Of a DNA stretch of 64,000 bases, positions 62,906-64,000 are shown piece after piece. The notes under the pieces were generated by a model, which had not been told where the DNA came from, ran no database searches, and saw only the letters and a program-made list of their open reading frames with translations. The DNA comes from Zingiber officinale. Taxonomy: Eukaryota > Streptophyta > Magnoliopsida > Zingiberales > Zingiberaceae. The stretch spans positions 28,506,636 through 28,570,635 of the forward strand of contig NC_056002.1 of the NCBI RefSeq assembly GCF_018446385.1. Direction: 5' to 3'. The stretch's first letter is position 1. Every line of letters starts with the position of its first letter. Both the position numbers and the translations under genes were made by a program.

Positions 62906-64000
62906 CAGTGTTCGAAAAAATGTCCTAGGCGGCCGCCTATCCGCTATGCGGTAGCAGGCCGGGCCGGCAACCTAACAGGGGGGTGACCTAGGCGGTCCTT
63001 GGCGGGCTTCGGCGGGCCTCAACATTGCTGCTGGGCGCCGCGATGATATTTTGGGCTTTTAATCTGTTTGTAAATCTAAAATCCTAATTTATTCGTTTGC
63101 TCGTTTGCGTAAACCTCTTTGTCTTCTCTCATCATCTCATCACCGTGGCTTCGGGCTTCGTCGCTTCCGGTAAGTTTTTACTCTTTTTTGTTTCTATTAA
63201 TTTTTTTTGTTTCTTTTGATGAGTCGTTGTCGCGACACATCTCCGACGACGCTGAATGCGTTCGCAGTCGCTGGAAGCATCCGCAGCCACTGGAAGGGTT
63301 GCAGGATGTGTCCGGTGACATCTTGCGATGCTTTTGGTGACGCCGGACGCTTTCTGCGACCCTTTCGGTGCCGCTGGAAGCAATGCAGGACTTCACCGGA
63401 TGCGTCGGACGTGTTCAACGACGCTTTCGGTGGTGCCAGGCACCTCCTGCGAGGCGTCCGGTGGTGGCGTTGCGTTGTTTTGTAGCGAATCACGATTTTA
63501 GATACTGTGTTTAATTATTTTTAAGATTTAATAAAATAAAACAACTCCTAACTTGGATAATTTCAATAATAGGGTTTTATAAAGCCTAATTAAATTATCC
63601 TAATTAAATATATTTAAAATTTATTTTTTTAAATAAATATAAAAAATATATTAAAAATATATTTTTTAAATAAATATTAAAAATATATTTAAAATTTAAT
63701 TTTTAAATATCTAATAAATTTTATTAATTAGATTAAGATATATAAAAAAATATTCTCAGACTTGTTAATGCTATATTTTGTATCGTATAATTATATTTTA
63801 ATATTTTATATATACTGTTTTCCAGATTATCATAATGGTAAACAATCCATCTTTAACCGAATCTGTCACTCAACTTAAATCTGAGATTCTTAAGAGAAAG
63901 TCAAATGATATTGGATGGGAGTTTGGGATGTCGATTGATCCTAAGAACCACGATAAAGTTAAATACAAGTTGTGTGGAAAAACAATGTCGGGGGGAGTGT
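62906..64000 (+). mobile_element. hAT transposon, 5' part (cut by window edge)
   Basis: The left end CAGTGTTCGAAAAA fits hAT terminal inverted repeats. A subterminal GC-rich block with repeated CCTAGGCGG and GGCGGGC words follows (62924-63030). Then come a transcribed leader (CTTCCG|GTAAGT at about 63169), an intron containing a GC-rich degenerate repeat (about 63230-63480) and an acceptor TTTTCCAG at 63818-63825 before the transposase start. The right end and TSD lie beyond the window. Confidence 0.78.
63835..64000 (+). CDS. hAT transposase N-terminus with BED-type zinc finger (partial)
   Basis: ATG at 63835 follows a splice acceptor by 9 bp. It reads MVNNPSLTESVTQLKSEILK, RKSNDIGWEFGMSIDPKNHD and KVKYKLCGKTMSGGV to the window end with no stop. 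The DIGWE and DPKN segments and the KLCGKxMSGG block are typical of the BED zinc finger of plant hAT transposases. The first zinc cysteine, normally in KCKLCG, is Tyr here (codon TAC), so the finger may not bind zinc. Confidence 0.82.
   Translation, partial: MVNNPSLTESVTQLKSEILKRKSNDIGWEFGMSIDPKNHDKVKYKLCGKTMSGGV

Noticed and set aside
63207..63485. Overlapping GC-rich open frames on both strands
   Set aside because: They sit in the hAT leader intron within a degenerate GC-rich repeat, with frames open on both strands through composition.

Overview
This is a stretch of nuclear DNA from a flowering plant. Introns are long and AT-rich, first coding exons are GC-rich, and transposon families are plant-type (Ty1/copia, RTE LINEs, tRNA-derived SINEs including one that looks like Au SINE, hAT and MITEs). 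The GC-rich 5' exons next to AT-rich remainders suggest a monocot, probably not a grass; that is inference. Two host genes, both on the + strand, can be reconstructed exon by exon.

Host genes. (1) 11567-47512: the anaphase-promoting complex subunit APC6/CDC16. Sixteen exons are certain by phase and family similarity (541 codons to the first stop) and an optional 17th exon would give a 574-residue form. The gene covers about 36 kb because introns 2, 3, 9, 14 and 16 hold transposons. (2) 49217 to beyond the right edge: a WAV2/Bem46/ABHD13-type alpha/beta hydrolase. Six exons (230 residues) are present, including the nucleophile serine. Its sixth intron runs more than 10.7 kb to the window edge, so the exons for the acid and histidine of the triad are not here.

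Layout. 1-7740: a decayed Ty1/copia element on the minus strand (element A) containing two nested solo LTRs with target-site duplications (401-2984, TSD TAAAT; 3224-4600, direct repeat ATAAT). 7740-11020: AT-rich sequence, then a GC-rich block with near-palindromes. 11400-11566: APC6 promoter with a telo-box. APC6 intron 3 (16999-27255) holds a small internally deleted copia (17812-19029, TSD CTGTA), a degenerate LTR retrotransposon (about 19516-24769) with an RTE LINE nested in it (21335-23305, 15-bp TSD), a SINE relic, a hairpin and microsatellites. Intron 9 carries two neighbouring hAT-type MITEs; intron 14 a second RTE LINE in the sense direction; intron 16 a SINE. WAV2 intron 1 contains a degenerate minisatellite. 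WAV2 intron 6 contains another minisatellite, two SINEs, a complete but mutated copia (56594-61723, TSD ATTGT) and the 5' end of an hAT transposon (62906 to the edge).

Most notable: the untranslated leader of the copia at 56594-61723, between its primer binding site and gag, carries what reads as two host-gene fragments fused back to back: a sense piece of a 3-ketodihydrosphingosine reductase gene (about 57013-57250) and an antisense piece of a ubiquitin-specific protease gene (about 57251-57442). This looks like gene capture by an LTR retrotransposon.

All exon boundaries, repeats and family names were read by eye from the sequence; no alignment or database search was run.
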